From Phytophthora quininea (Eukaryota; Oomycota; Peronosporomycetes; Peronosporales; Peronosporaceae), in the NCBI GenBank assembly GCA_011947345.1, contig JAAVTG010000670.1, forward strand, positions 372,001-436,000: 64,000 nt of DNA, written 5' to 3'. Under the pieces are notes generated by a model, which was not told the DNA's origin, ran no database searches, and saw only the letters and a list, made by a program, of their open reading frames with translations. Of this stretch, positions 25,605 to 38,308 are shown piece after piece. Position 1 is the stretch's first letter. Each line of letters starts with the position of its first letter. Position numbers and translations under genes: made by a program.

Positions 25605-25832
25605 GAGAAGGTGAGGCCAGCAAAGCGTTTAAAGTCGCATGGTGCTCCTCCTCGCGAACACAGCGTTGTATAGGTCCGTTCATCCGCGTGGAAGGAGCCG
25701 TCCAGGCAAGCACCGAGCCCAACACACACAATGTTTCGTAGTCGAGGTGCCGCTATGCCGAGCTGGTCAGCGCACGCTGGTCCGATATGAGCTCATGACT
25801 TTCCATCCCAAACTAATATCTTTTTGTTGCTT
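25605..25832 (+). repeat. left arm of a 228-bp inverted repeat
   Basis: This stretch is the reverse complement of 26114-26340 with only a few mismatches. Matching short open frames on opposite strands (25639 + and 26307 -) share their first 64 residues. The spacer is 281 bp. Confidence 0.9.
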
Positions 25833-26113
25833 TGGACGGCGTTGAAGCCTGAGGCCAGCGCAGCAAACGTGAAAGCGAAGCTTCTCGCTTAGGAAATGTT
25901 ATAGCTAACGTGCCAGTGAACGGCAAATTGTCGTCGACGATAAACGATCATCGCACTTTTTACATTGTTTGCTAAAAAAAGAGTATGGTTTGCTTAGAAA
26001 CACTACCGTAGGCAGCTGAAAAGATGAAATCACTATTGGCAAGCTGCCATAGTTTCTTGTGCACAAGGAACTACACTACACAGCACGTCCACTAAAAACT
26101 ATCCCAGCCGTTC

Positions 26114-26340
26114 AAGCAACAAAAAGATATTAGTTTTGGATGGAAAGTCATGAGCTCATATCGGACCAGCGTGCGCTGACCAGCTCGGCATAGCGGCACC
26201 TCGACTACGAAACATTGTGTGTGTTGGGCTCGGTGCTTGCCTGGACGGCTCCTTCCACGCGGATGAACGGACCTATACAACGCTGTGTTCGCGAGGAGGA
26301 GCACCACGCGCCTTTAACGCTTTGCTGGCCTCACCTTCTC
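26114..26340 (-). repeat. right arm of the 228-bp inverted repeat
   Basis: Partner of 25605-25832 on the opposite strand. Beyond the arm ends similarity drops but does not vanish, so the arms look like the best-kept core of an older, larger inverted duplication. Confidence 0.9.
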
Positions 26341-26930
26341 GGCTGGGGTGGGCTCAAGGGAGAAGCTCAATCGTACCGGCAAATTGAAGGTGTTGTCAGC
26401 GCACACACACACTCGCGTCCGGTTCTCTCGAAATTGTTGGCGCTGAACCGCGAACGTGGTTGCTGGGCCTGCAGTTTTTGAGGTTTTGTAGTTTGTTTTC
26501 CGGTGGTACCAAAGGCAGCGCTCGATCTCGTTTGTCAAGCATACATGCCCATCCGTGCAACAAGCACCGAGACACTTTACGCCATTTCCCTCGTTAGACT
26601 GAAGATATCTGAATATCGTGTCGCTGAGGACCATTTGCAGTCTTCGTTTGAGTCACCACGTTTGCACTTGAGTGAAATTCCATCGGAGACGATCCAAATG
26701 TGAAATTGTTATGCCAAGTCTGCCCCTTTCCACTGCACTCTTCGTTACTACTCATCGACAAGAGTCCAGCAAATGAGCCTCGAAAGCAGTTGAGCGGAGG
26801 AATACACACAACTAGCAAAGGGACCTTTAATTCACAGCACCGCTCCAATCGATCGCCGTCAGAATTCACTCTTCATTTTTCCTCGCTCCCCAACAAGCCA
26901 GCGTCTCCAATCGACTCCATCGTGTAAGAA

Positions 26931-29900
26931 ATGACGAAGGTCAAAGAAAAGATGGGTCTCCTGCATCCTGAAGCCACCGAAGGAACAGCTGAGGAGGTCC
27001 CTCAAGTGTATCGGTCGCTCAACTTTCGCAGTCAACGTGACCCGTACAGCACCCGAGAGTCCATGGCAAGTCGGTACAGCACCCTTCGCGCAGACAACGT
27101 CGAAACGATGTTGAATGGCGGTCTTGAGCGCTTCTACAAGAAGTACAACCACCTGTCCCGCAAGATCAACCTGCAGCTGCCGACCCCCGAGGTGCGCTTC
27201 GAGAACCTGTCCTTCTCGGTGCAGGTGCCGGCCAAGGCCGGCCCTCACGGCACCGTGGGGTCGCACCTGGCGCAGATCTTCACGCCGTGGGAGAAGGTGC
27301 CCATGACCACCAAGCACGCGCTGCACCCGATGAGCGGCATCATCAAGCCGGGCTCCATGACGCTGATCCTGGCCAACCCGGGCGCCGGCAAGTCGACGTT
27401 CCTCAAGGCGCTGGCCGGCAAGCTGCAGGACAACGCCAAGACCGAGATCGGGGAGAGATCCTGTACTCGGGTCTCCGTGGCGATGAGATCGACCTGATCA
27501 AGCTGGCCGGCCTCGTGGACCAGACGGACAACCACATCCCGACGCTGACGGTGCGCGAGACGTTCAAGTTCGCCGACATGTGCGTGAACGGGCGACCGGA
27601 GGACCAGCCGGAGGAGATGCGAGAGATCGCGGCGCTGCGCACGGAGCTGTTCCTCAACATTCTGGGTCTGGAGAACTGCGCCGACACTGTTGTTGGTGAC
27701 GCGCTGCTGCGCGGTGTCAGCGGTGGTGAGCGCAAGCGTGTGACAGTGGGCGAGGTGCTTGTCGGTGGGCAGAGTCTGTTCCTGTGTGATGAAATCTCTA
27801 CGGGTCTCGATAGTGCCGCCACGTTCGACATCATCAAGTCGATGCGTACTTGGTGCAAGACGCTGGGTGGATCGGTCATTGTGGCCTTGCTGCAGCCGAC
27901 GCCCGAGGTGGTGGAGATGTTTGACGACATCTTGATGATCAACGAGGGCCACATGGTGTACCACGGTCCCCGTACTGAGATCTTGAGCTACTTCGAGGGA
28001 CACGGATTTACGTGCCCGCCTCGTGTTGACCCGGCTGATTTCCTTATTGAGGTGACGTCTGGCCGTGGTCACCGTTATTCCAACGGCAGCGTTCCCCACA
28101 AGGACATGGCCGTCACGTCGGAGGACTTCAACAACCTGTTCTGCCAGTCGAGCATCTACAAACAGACGCACGAAGCGATCAGCAAGGGATTCAACGAGCA
28201 CCAGTTCGAAAACGCCGAGGACTTCAAGAAGGCCAAGAGTGTGGCGAACCTGGCTCGCTCAAGCAGAAGTCGGAGTTTGGCTTGGCCTTCATCCCCAGCA
28301 CGATGCTGCTGTTGAACCGCCAGAAATTGGTGTGGCTGCGTGACCCGCCGCTGTTGTGGGGCAAGATGTTCGAGGCCCTGATCATCGGTCTTGTCATGGG
28401 CATGATCTACTACGACGTCAACTCGGCGTACTACCTGCGTATGATCTTCTTCAGTATCGCGTTGTTCCAGCGCCAGGCGTGGCAGCAGATCACCATCTCG
28501 TTCCAACTCCGCAAGGTGTTCTACAAGCAGCGTCCGCGCAACTTTTCCGCACGACGTCGTACGCCATTGCGGAGAGTGTGGTGCAGATCCCGGTGAATGT
28601 GGCGGTGTCGTTCATTCTCGGTACGATCTTCTACTTCATGAGCAACCTGACGCGCACGTTCCAGGAGTACATCGTGTTCTACCTGGTGCTGCTGTGCTTC
28701 CAGCACGCCATTATCGCGTACATGACGATGCTGAGCTCTCTGTCGCCGAGCATCACGGTGGGTCAGGCACTGGCATCGATTTCGGTGAGCTTCTTCCTGC
28801 TGTTCTCGGGCAACATCATCTTGGCGGACCTGATCCCGGACTACTGGATCTGGATGTACTGGTTCTCTCCGATCTCGTGGGCTCTGCGCAGTAACATGCT
28901 GTCGGAGTTCTCGAGCGACCGATACACTTCTGCCCAGAGCCGAACCCTGCTGGACAGCTTCTCCATTTCGCAGGGCAAGGAGTACATTTGGTTTGGTATC
29001 ATCGTCCTGGCGGCGTACTACTTTGTCTTCACGACGCTGAACGGTCTGGCGCTCCACTACATCCGGTACGAGAAGTACAAGGGTGTGAGTGTGAAGGCGC
29101 TGACGGACAACGCATCGGAGGAAGACAACGTGTACGTCAAGGTGAGCACCCCGGTGCTGGCGAGAACGGCTCAAAGCCCGGCCAGAACAGTGGACTACCA
29201 TTCACGCCGTCGAACCTGTGCATCAAGGACCTGGAGTACTTTGTCACGCTGCCGTCGGGCGAGGAGAAGCAGCTACTGCGGGGAATCACGGCCCACTTCG
29301 AGCCGGGCCGCATGGTCGCGCTCATGGGCGCCACCGGTGCCGGCAAGACGACACTGATGGACGTGATCGCCGGCCGTAAGACGGGTGGTCGCATCGTGGG
29401 CGACATCATCGTGAACGGCGAGCCGAAGAACCCGGCCAACTTCAGCCGCATCACGGCGTACTGCGAGCAGATGGACATCCACTCGGAGGCCGCGTCGATC
29501 TACGAGGCGCTGGTGTTCTCTGCGAACCTGCGTCTGCCGCCCAACTTCACGGAGGAGGAGCGCATGAACTTGGTGCACGAGACGTTGGATCTGCTGGAGC
29601 TGTCGGCGATTTCGAGCGAGATGGTAGGGAGTCTGTCGGTGGAGCAGAAGAAGCGCGTGACGATCGGCGTGGAGGTGGTGGCGAACCCGAGCATCTTGTT
29701 CCTGGACGAGCCGACGAGTGGTCTGGACGCGCGGTCGGCTTTGATTGTGATGCGCGGCGTGCAGTCGATCGCCCGCACGGGTCGGACGGTGCTGTGCACG
29801 ATCCACCAGCCGAGCATCTCGATCTTCGAGTTGTTCGACGGTCTGCTGCTGCTGCAGAAGGGCGGCTACACGGCATACTTCGGCGACCTGGGAGTGGACT

Positions 29901-30991
29901 CTGTGAAGATGCTGGAGTACTTCGCGTCGATCCCCGGCACGATGGAGATCCGCCCGCAGTACAACCCGGCCACGTACATGTTGGAGGTGATCGGCGCTGG
30001 TATCGGCCGTGATGTCAAGGACTACTCGGTGGAGTATGCCAACAGCCCGCTGTGCCGCTCGAACCGCGAGCGTACGCTTGAGTTGGCTGAGGTTTCGGAC
30101 GAATTTGTTCGCCACTCGACGCTGAACTACCGTCCGATTGCCACGGGCTTCTGGAACCAGCTCAAGGCTCTGACGGTTAAGCAGCAGCTGACGTACTGGC
30201 GCAACCCGCAGTACAACTTCATGCGCATGTTCCTCTTCCCGTTGTTTGCCATCATCTTCGGCACGACGTTCTACCAGCTATCGGCTGACAGTGTGAAGCG
30301 TATCAACTCGCACATCGGTCTCATCTACAACAGCATGGACTTCATCGGCGTCATCAACCTCATGACGGTGCTGGAGGTGACGTGTGCCGAGCGTGCCGTG
30401 TTCTACCGCGAGCGCATGTCGAACTACTACGGCCCGCTGCCGTACAGTCTGTCGCTGTGGTTCGCCGAGGTCCCATACCTGATCGTGGTGATCATCCTGT
30501 TCGTGACGATCGAGTACTGGCTGGTGGGCTGGAGCTCGAACGGTGGCGACTTCCTCTTCTTCCTGTTCGTCTTCTACCTGTACACGTCGGTGTGCACGTA
30601 CGTGGGCCAGTGGATGTCTGCGCTGATGCCGAACGAGAAGGTGGCGAACGTGGCGGTGGGTGCGCTGTCGTGTCTGTTCAACTTGTTCAGCGGCTACTTG
30701 CTGCCTCGCACGGCCATGAAGGCTGGCTACAAGTGGTTCCAGTACGTGATGCCGTCGAGCTACTCTTTGGCTGCTCTGGTGGGCGTGCAGTTCGGCGACA
30801 ACCAGGACATCATCTCGGTCACGGCCAAGAACATCACCAAGAACATGACGGTGTCGGCCTTCATCGAGAAGACGTACGACTTCCGTCCGGACCGCAAGTA
30901 CAACTTCATGGCGGGGTTGCTGGTGATCTGGGTGGTGCTTCAGCTGGCCATCTACCTCACGTTCAAGTACGTGAGCCACCTGAAGAGATAA
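26931..30991 (+). CDS. full-size PDR/ABCG transporter, copy C (mosaic, frameshifted)
   Basis: About 1,353 codons from ATG 26931. The first 63 codons (MTKVKEKMGLLHPEATEGTA...) use lower-GC codons than the other copies, then the sequence switches near 27120 to near identity with copy B. A short piece at 28262-28440 instead follows copy A (FIPSTMLLLNRQ, KMFEALIIG, YYDVNS). The last 250 bases from about 30738 follow copies D/E (SVTAKNITKNMTVSAFIEKT). Walker and signature motifs are as in copy B. The frame breaks near 27450 (shared with B), 28260 (lost C), 28543-28546 (TTTT for TTTTT) and 29159. The pattern fits gene conversion among paralogues plus consensus indels. Confidence 0.85.
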
Positions 30992-32387
30992 CCGCCCAAA
31001 CCTTGTTAACCGCTGGAGTCCGATCACCGACTGGAGACGATCGTGATATGGCTGCACTCCTTTTCGACCTCTTTTTGCTCGATGTCATCGATCAAAGTGA
31101 AGATCGTGGCCTGAATAAAATATGTTTGCTTGGTTCTTGTGTCTCTCCAATTAATCCACGAAACTTGAGTTGAGTTGAATATCCCCAAGGATGCGAGTGG
31201 GGGAACCCTTGGCCACAGCACCGTGCATGGGGAGATTGCTCCACGGGATCCGGACCCTCCCTCCGCCATCTACGTAGCAGTATGACAGGGATGTGGCCTC
31301 TTGCAAGAGAGGCAGACGTGCTTTCCTCCGTGCAGGAAGGTGCGTCGGGCAAATTCCCAGCCCAAACACGTGGTACCGATATACTGGTACAATACCGGTG
31401 GTAAAGGGGTTCCATGGTAGCCCCTTCTATTCGCACACCCGCGTCATTAATTCGATCGTGCCGCAATGATTGCGCCACGCGGGTGTTTTGTGTGGAGCTT
31501 CTATTCGGATCCCTTCGCGCTGAATAGAAGCTCTTTTGTAGTCGTGGTTACCGTTATATTACCGATATACCGGTACAGTACCGGTGACATAGCGTGGTCG
31601 CCGCTGTACCGGTTCGTTGGTTCCATACCGGTTCAGTACCGACATCTATAAAGGGCAGATAGCGCGGCTGCGAAGCAGGCACACTAGATGCCTGTCATCG
31701 CAGCCTAGCGACTTGTTCAAAAAGCAAACGTCCATCCCAGCCTTCGCGAAGCCCTAGTTCTGAGAGAGTAACCCAGCCCAAGTTTACCGGTCATGGCAAC
31801 GGTGGTCACTACCGGTAATTACCAGTACGATGTTGCCTCGCTACAGAACCAGTCGGCGTTGGTGCGGATCTTGCCGCCTTTCGACCTTTTCAGGGCTGCA
31901 TGGAGTGCAGTATGAACACGCTGAATGCTCGACCAAGGCTTGCTTGACTAGCGATCTCGTGTTTCCCCTTCAGCCGAGGAACAGCTGCAGTTGCGCTGCG
32001 AACACGTCGGACGCAAATAGTGCCCCACCAAGGAAGCGCCGTCTGCGGGTCGTGTTCGTGTCTGTATCCAAAGCAGTTCGGCCTGCTGTGCAAGCGTCTG
32101 GGCGCTGCAGTCGTGTTTTTAGCGAGGCGAGGCGGTTCATGCGCTAAGCGCTGCGACTCAACTTTCCTGAGACTTACTTGGTGATCTGCCTCACTTCCAT
32201 AGATTTCTTGGCGTTTGTATGCCTCCCGACGGTTGGAATATCTTTCCAGATAAAACGCTTCGATGCATATTCCGCGCCAGTCAAAAGGATTCGGCAGTTA
32301 GCTTTGGCGAGGGGAACTCGGTCGACACTGCGCGATCCGCCGACTCGCCTCGACTCGCCTCGGATCGCTCTCTTCGCGTGCACCGAC
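30992..32387. other. intergenic region rich in short ACCGGTA-type motifs
   Basis: No gene is supported. Between about 31375 and 31820 the strings TACCGG/CCGGTA recur many times, with inverted pairs such as CCGATATACCGGTACAGTACCGG. A TATAAAG-like string follows near 31650, which could mark a repeat-element promoter or solo-LTR remnant. The final 200 bp, including a tandem CGACTCGCCT pair at 32341-32360, should be the MYB promoter/5' UTR. Confidence 0.45.
31804..31850 (+). repeat. dispersed repeat copy 1, also at 61822-61867
   Basis: The string GGTCACTACCGGTAATTACC, followed by AGTACGATGTTGC, is matched with a few changes at 61822 onward. In both places a CCCAGCCCA string lies upstream. Two copies 30 kb apart point to a shared mobile element, not identified further. 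Confidence 0.6.
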
Positions 32388-33336
32388 ATGCAGGACCCCA
32401 GCGGCAGCCGCAAAGAGCGCAAGCCCGTGTGCAAGTGGACGGACAAGGAGGATCTGCTCATGATCAAGCTCGTGCAGAAGTACGGCACCCGCCACTGGAC
32501 CATCATCGGCACCAAGCTGCCTGGCCGCAACGGCAAGCAGTGCCGCGAACGGTTGGTCGCCCACTTCAACCTGTAGCTCGGTTCTAGACGTTGAATCCCA
32601 AATCGTGACAGATCTGTTGGCCGTTTGCTTGCTTCCTCTCAGGTGGCACAACCAGCTCGACCCGGCAATCCGCAAGGAACCGTGGACGGCGGACGAGGAG
32701 CTCCAGCTCAAGGAGCTGCACGACAAATTCGGCAACAAGTGGGCCGAGATCGCCAAGATGCTTCCCGGACGGACGGACAACGCCATCAAGAACCACTGGA
32801 ACTCCAGCAAGAGGCGACTCAAGCGCGGATCGACGCCTGCGACTGCGTCGCAGCGCAAGCGTCGCGGATCAAGAGCTACGTCCTCGTCGTCTTCTGCATC
32901 CCTCCTGTCGGATGAGAGCAACGAAGGCCCTGATGCACTCAACGCACTCATGAAGACTGAGCAGATGGACTTTGGCTCGCTGTACGCGAGCTCGTACATG
33001 CACTCGCCGCTGGCGATCCGAGCTGGACAGCTCGGCAGCCCACAGAACGCGCTGTGCTGGACCCCAACAGACGCCGCACACAGACTTCATGCCGCCTGGA
33101 ACGCCAACAGCCTGCAGATGCCATGCTGGATCGGAGGAGTTGACCTGCCTCCCAACATCGAGCCGACCAGCACCAAACTGGCGTCGGATCGCGCCACAAC
33201 GTTGAGCCGCAAGCGTCTGCTGTGTGAAGCTGAACTGAAAATGTTCCCGGGTAGCCCGGCCACCGAGAGCGAGGATCCGTCGCTTGATCTGCTGGCTGAG
33301 GCCGCATTGCTGCAGTCGATCGGCCGCGCACTGTAA
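32388..33336 (+). CDS. R2R3-type MYB transcription factor
   Basis: ATG 32388 ([20 protein letters not shown]) starts exon 1, which encodes the first repeat (W..EEDLLMI-like, then [21 protein letters not shown]). A 91-bp intron, 32552-32642 (GTTGGT..CTCTCAG), splits the Arg codon before WHNQLDP. Exon 2 holds the second repeat with [39 protein letters not shown]. Trp spacing and the recognition helices match animal/oomycete-type MYB R2R3 DNA-binding domains. The C-terminal 170 residues are low-complexity Ser/Arg then unstructured, with an acidic tail ending LLQSIGRAL. No frameshift is needed. Its last 94 bp are part of the large inverted repeat. Confidence 0.9.
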
Positions 33337-36300
33337 GCGAACTGCTCCACATGGGGCTGCAGCCTACGGGTGCAGGACGACACGTTTTATTATTGTATTC
33401 GTTGATATTTAGCGATGCATCATCGCTTCGATGGCTGGGTCTAGTTGATGCACTTGTTTCGGTACTCGATGTCAACTGTCGTTCACAAGTCGCAGATCTC
33501 GGTTCGCTCGACATCGACGCCTTCGTGCAATGCCAATCTACACTTTAACAACGACTCGATAATGCATCGAATAGAAACAAACAAAATGTATTCATGACTA
33601 CAAGTAAAGTGGCTACCTCATGTACAACCTCTACAGCAACAACGTCTTCACAACTCAAAGTTCACAACTCGAGTCGACTGCCGGCCGCAATGCACCACAC
33701 CTATCTCTTCAGGTGGCTCACGTACTTGAACGTGAGGTAGATGGCCAGCTGCAGCACCACCCAGATCACCAGCAACCCCGCCATGAAGTTGTACTTGCGG
33801 TCCGGACGGAAGTCGTACGTCTTCTCGATGAAGGCCGACACCGTCATGTTCTTGGTGATGTTCTTGGCCGTGACCGAGATGATGTCCTGGTTGTTGCCGA
33901 ACTGCACGCCCACCAGAGCAGCCAAAGAGTAGCTCGACGGCATCACGTACTGGAACCACTTGTAGCCAGCCTTCATGGCCGTGCGAGGCAGCAAGTAGCC
34001 GCTGAACAAGTTGAACAGACACGACAGCGCACCCACCGCCACGTTCGCCACCTTCTCGTTCGGCATCAGCGCAGACATCCACTGGCCCACGTACGTGCAC
34101 ACCGACGTGTACAGGTAGAAGACGAACATGAAGAAGAAGAAGTCGCCGGCATTCGCGCTCCAACCCACCAGCCAGTACTCGATCGTCACGAACAGGATGA
34201 TCACCACGATCAGGTACGGGATCTCGGCGAACCACAGCGACAGACTGTACGGCAGCGGGCCGTAGTAGTTCGACATGCGCTCGCGGTAGAACACGGCGCG
34301 CTCGGCACACGTCACCTCCAGCACCGTCATGAGGTTGATGACGCCGATGAAGTCCATGCTGTTGTAGATGAGGCCGATGTGCGAATTGATCTTCTTGACG
34401 CTGCCCGCCGACAACTGATAGAACGTGGTGCCGAAGATCACGGCGAAGATCGGGAACAGGAACATGCGCATGAAGTTGTACTGCGGGTTGCGCCAGTACG
34501 TCAGGCGCTGCTTCTTGTCAGAGCCTTGAGCTGGTTCCAGAAGCCCGTGGCGATCGGACGGTGATTCAGCGTCGAGTGGCGAACAAACTCGTCCGAAACC
34601 TCAGCCAATTGCAGTGTGCGCTCGCGGTTCGAGCGGCACAGCTCACTGTTGGCATACTCTACCGAGTAGTCCTTGACATCGCGACCGATACCAGCGCCGA
34701 TCACCTCCAACATGTACGTGGCCGGGTTGTACTGCGGGCGGATCTCCATCGTGCCGGGGATCGACGCAAAGTACTCCAGCATCTTCACAGAGTCCACTCC
34801 CAGGTCGCCGAAGTACGCCGTGTAGCCGCCCTTCTGCAGCAGCAGCAGGCCGTCGAACAGCTCGAAGATCGAGATGCTCGGCTGGTGGATCGTGCACAGC
34901 ACCGTCCGACCCGTGCGGGCGATCGACTGCACGCCGCGCATCACAATCAAAGCCGACCGCGCGTCCAGACCACTCGTCGGCTCGTCCAGGAACAAGATGC
35001 TCGGGTTCGCCACCACCTCCACGCCGATCGTCACGCGCTTCTTCTGCTCTACCGACAGACTCCCTACCATCTCGCTCGAAATCGCCGACAGCTCCAGCAG
35101 ATCCAACGTCTCGTGCACCAGGTTCATGCGCTCCTCCTCCGTGAAGTTGGGCGGCAGACGCAGGTTCGCAGAGAACACCAGCGCCTCGTAGATCGACGCG
35201 GCCTCCGAGTGGATGTCCATCTGCTCGCAGTACGCCGTGATGCGGCTGAAGTTGGCCGGGTTCTTCGGCTCGCCGTTCACGATGATGTCGCCCACGATGC
35301 GGCCACCCGTCTTACGGCCGGCGATCACGTCCATCAGCGTCGTCTTGCCGGCACCGGTGGCGCCCATGAGCGCGACCATGCGGCCCGGCTCGAAGTGGGC
35401 CGTGATTCCCCGCAGTAGCTGCTTCTCCTCGCCCGACGGCAGCGTGACAAAGTACTCCAGGTCTTTGATGCACAGGTTCGACGGCGTAAACGGCAAGCCG
35501 CCGCTGCGTCCGTTCGTCACGACGTCGCCGGCGACCGGCGTGCGAACCTCCACGTACACGTTCTCTTCCTCTGACGCGTTGTCCGTCAGCGCCTTCACGC
35601 TCACACCCTTGTACTTCTCGTACCGGATGAAGTGCAGCGCCAGACCGTTCAGCGTCGTGAAAAGGAAGTAGTACCCAACCAGGACGCCGATGCCGATCCA
35701 GATAAACTCCGTGCCTTCAGTGATCGAGAAGCTGTCCAGCGCCTTCTTGCTCTCAGCAGCAGTGTATCGGCTGCTCGAGAACTCCGACAGCATGTTGCTG
35801 CGCAGCGCCCACGAGATCGGAGAGAACCAGTACATCCAGATCCAGTAGTTCGGGATCAGGTCCGCCAAAATGATGTTGCCCGAGAACAGCAGGAAGAAGC
35901 TCACCGAAATCGACGCCAGCGCCTGACCCACCGTGATGCTCGGCGACAGAGCGCTCAGCATCGTCATGTAAGCGCTGATGGCGTGCTGGAAGCACAGCAG
36001 CACCAGGTAGAACACGATGTACTCCTGGAACGTGCGCGTCAGGTTGCTCATAAAGTAGAAGATCGTGCCCAACACGAACGACACCGCAATGTTCACCGGG
36101 ATCTGCACCACACTCTCCGCAATCGCGTACGACATGGTGCGGAAGAAGTTGCGCGGACGCTGCTTGTAGAACACCTTGCGCAGGTCGAACGAGATGGTGA
36201 TCTGCTGCCACGCCTGGCGCTGGAACAGCGCGATACTGAAGAAGATCATGCGCAGGTAGTACTTGTTGTCCACGTTGTAGTAGATCATGCCCATCACGAG

Positions 36301-37959
36301 GCCGATGACCAGCGCCTCGATCAGCTTTCCCACAGCAGCGGCGGGTCTCGCAGCCAAATGAGCTTCTGACGGTGCAGCAGCAGCAACGTGCTCGGAACGA
36401 ACGCAAGACCGAACTCCGACGTCTGCTTGAGCGAGCCAGGTTGCCCACGCTCTTGGCCTTCTGAAATCCTCGGGGTTCTCGAACTGATGCTCGTTGAAAC
36501 CCTTGCTGATGGCCTCGTGGGTTCTTCGGTAGATGCTTGACTGGCAGAACAGGTTGTTGAAGTCCTCCGACTTCACCGCCAGATCCTTCTTGGCCACTCG
36601 GCCGTTGGCGTACCGGTCGCCGCGGCCCGAAGCCACCTCGATCAGGAAGTCGGCGGGGTCGACGCGAGGTGGACAACTGAAACCGCGCTCCTCGAAGTAG
36701 TCCAGGATCTCCGTCCGCGGGCCGTGGTACACCATGTAGCCCTCGTTGACCATCAAGATATCGTCGAACTGCTCCACCACCTCGGGCGTCGGCTGCAGTA
36801 AAGCGACGATCACCGAGCCGCCGAGCGTCTTGCACCACGTGCGCAGCGACTTGATGATGTCGAACGTGGCGGCACTGTCCAGACCAGTCGAAATCTCGTC
36901 ACACAAGAACAGACTCTGGCCACCGATCAACACTTCACCCACGGTCACACGCTTGCGCTCGCCACCGCTGACACCGCGCAGCAAGGCATTGCCCACCACC
37001 GTGTCGGCGCAGTTCTCCAGACCCAAGATCTGCAGGAACAGCTCGGTGCGCAGCGCCGCGATGTCGCGCATCTCCTCCGGCTGGTCCTCCGGTCGCCCAT
37101 TCACGCACGTGTCGGCGAACTTGAACGTCTCGCGCACCGTCAGCGTCGGGATGTGGTTGTCCGTCTGGTCCACGAGTCCAGCCAGCTTGATCAGGTCGAT
37201 CTCGTCGCCTCTCAGCCCGGAGTACAGGATCTCCCCCGATCTCAGTCTTGGCGTTGTCCTGCAGCTTGCCGGCCAGCGCCTTGAGGAACGTCGACTTGCC
37301 GGCGCCCGGGTTGGCCAGGATCAGCGTCATGGAGCCCGGCTTGATGATGCCGCTCATCGGGTGCAGCGCGTGCTTGGTGGTCATGGGCACCTTCTCCCAC
37401 GGCGTGAAGATCTGCGCCAGATGCGACCCCACCGTGGCCGTGGCGCCCGCGACCGCAGGCACCTGCACCGAGAAGGACAGGTTCTCGAAGCGCACCTCGG
37501 GGTCGGCAGCTGCAGGTTGATCTTGCGGGACAGGTGGTTGTACTTCTTGTAGAAGCGCTCAAGACCGCCGTTCAGCATGGCCTCCAGGTTGTCCGTCCGC
37601 AGCGTGCTGTAGTGGCTCGCCAGCGTGTCGCCGCCTCGGTTCGAGTACGGATCCTGCAGGCTGCGGAAGTTGAGCGAGCGGTAGACGCCCGGCACCTCCT
37701 CGCCCGCGTCGTTTGCCTCCGGCTGCAGCAGACTCATCTTGGCGGTTGTCGGAGTGATTGACGGTCGAGGCTGAAGACAGGTAGTCTAGTAGCGACGGCG
37801 GTGTCTCGAGTCTCGGTCGGGATCGCCTGGTCGCTGGGGGGTCTCGGATGTCCGAGGAGGATGCAAGAGTGCGGGGTTGGAAGCTGCGAGATTGCAGAGA
37901 CCCTCCAGCAGTGGTAAGCAGACCCCATGAGGACCTAGCCGCCTGGCCCAAGCGTCCTC
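33243..37959 (-). repeat. left arm of 4.7-kb inverted duplication
   Basis: Reverse complement of 39758-44479, ending at GTTCCC on the left (inside the MYB gene) and at CGTCCTC on the right (222 bp upstream of the start of ABC copy D). Differences seen by eye are a few substitutions and single-base indels in runs. Spacer: 37960-39757, 1,798 bp. Confidence 0.93.
33701..37737 (-). CDS. full-size PDR/ABCG transporter, copy D
   Basis: About 1,346 codons from ATG 37735-37737 (MSLLQPEANDAGEEVPGVYR) to the stop after VSHLKR. NBD1 carries NPGAGKST and VSGGERKRV, NBD2 carries GATGAGKTT, LSVEQKKR and LFLDEPTSGLD. The inter-half linker (TPVAGDVVTNGRSGGLPFTP) is intact. Comparison with copy E shows single-base losses at 37499-37502 (G run), 36463, 36429, 36329-36331 and 34517, all absent from E. 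At 37231-37237 there is also a two-base loss shared with E. Because each D-only loss has an intact counterpart in E, a working reading frame for this gene is likely to exist. Confidence 0.88.
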
Positions 37960-38308
37960 GGACAGCCGTGCAGGACGGAAGGAAGACGACGACGGTCCTC
38001 AAATTTGATGGCGTCCATGTGTTTAGCGCGGTGGTATTCACGCCTAAAGAGGATGCTTTTGCTTATGTTTTTTAGCATCTTATTAGGGGTCCAGCTGCTT
38101 GGCCTGGTACAGTATGTGGGCCTTCCGCATGTTGTGTGCAAGGAAGACGTATCGGTATCCAGATTCTACTGCTGGATACGATGCTACCACGACAAGGAGG
38201 CAACAACCGAGGCGTGTATCTTGGTGGAACATTTCCTAGTGACAGTATCTGCATCGAGTAACCAACAAAACGATGAAAAACTAACCACCACAACACCAAA
38301 GCACATTT
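37960..38308. other. gap between ABC copy D and the methyltransferase gene
   Basis: No supported gene. It holds the region upstream of the left repeat arm and the 3' flank of the minus-strand methyltransferase gene. The long plus-strand frame across it (38005-38469) runs antisense into that gene and is rejected. Confidence 0.4.

Larger units (their letters stand above)
25203..26930. other. spacer between ABC copies B and C
   Basis: No gene is supported. The spacer holds a 228-bp inverted repeat, described separately, and weaker inverted similarity outside it: TCAGATATCTTCAGTCT near 25400 recurs on the opposite strand near 26603-26620. The last few hundred bases are lower in GC and should hold the copy C promoter. 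Confidence 0.5.

Noticed and set aside
25639..26307. Two matching small ORFs on opposite strands
   Set aside because: They match only because they lie in the inverted repeat arms. They lack conserved features and the frames diverge at the arm ends.
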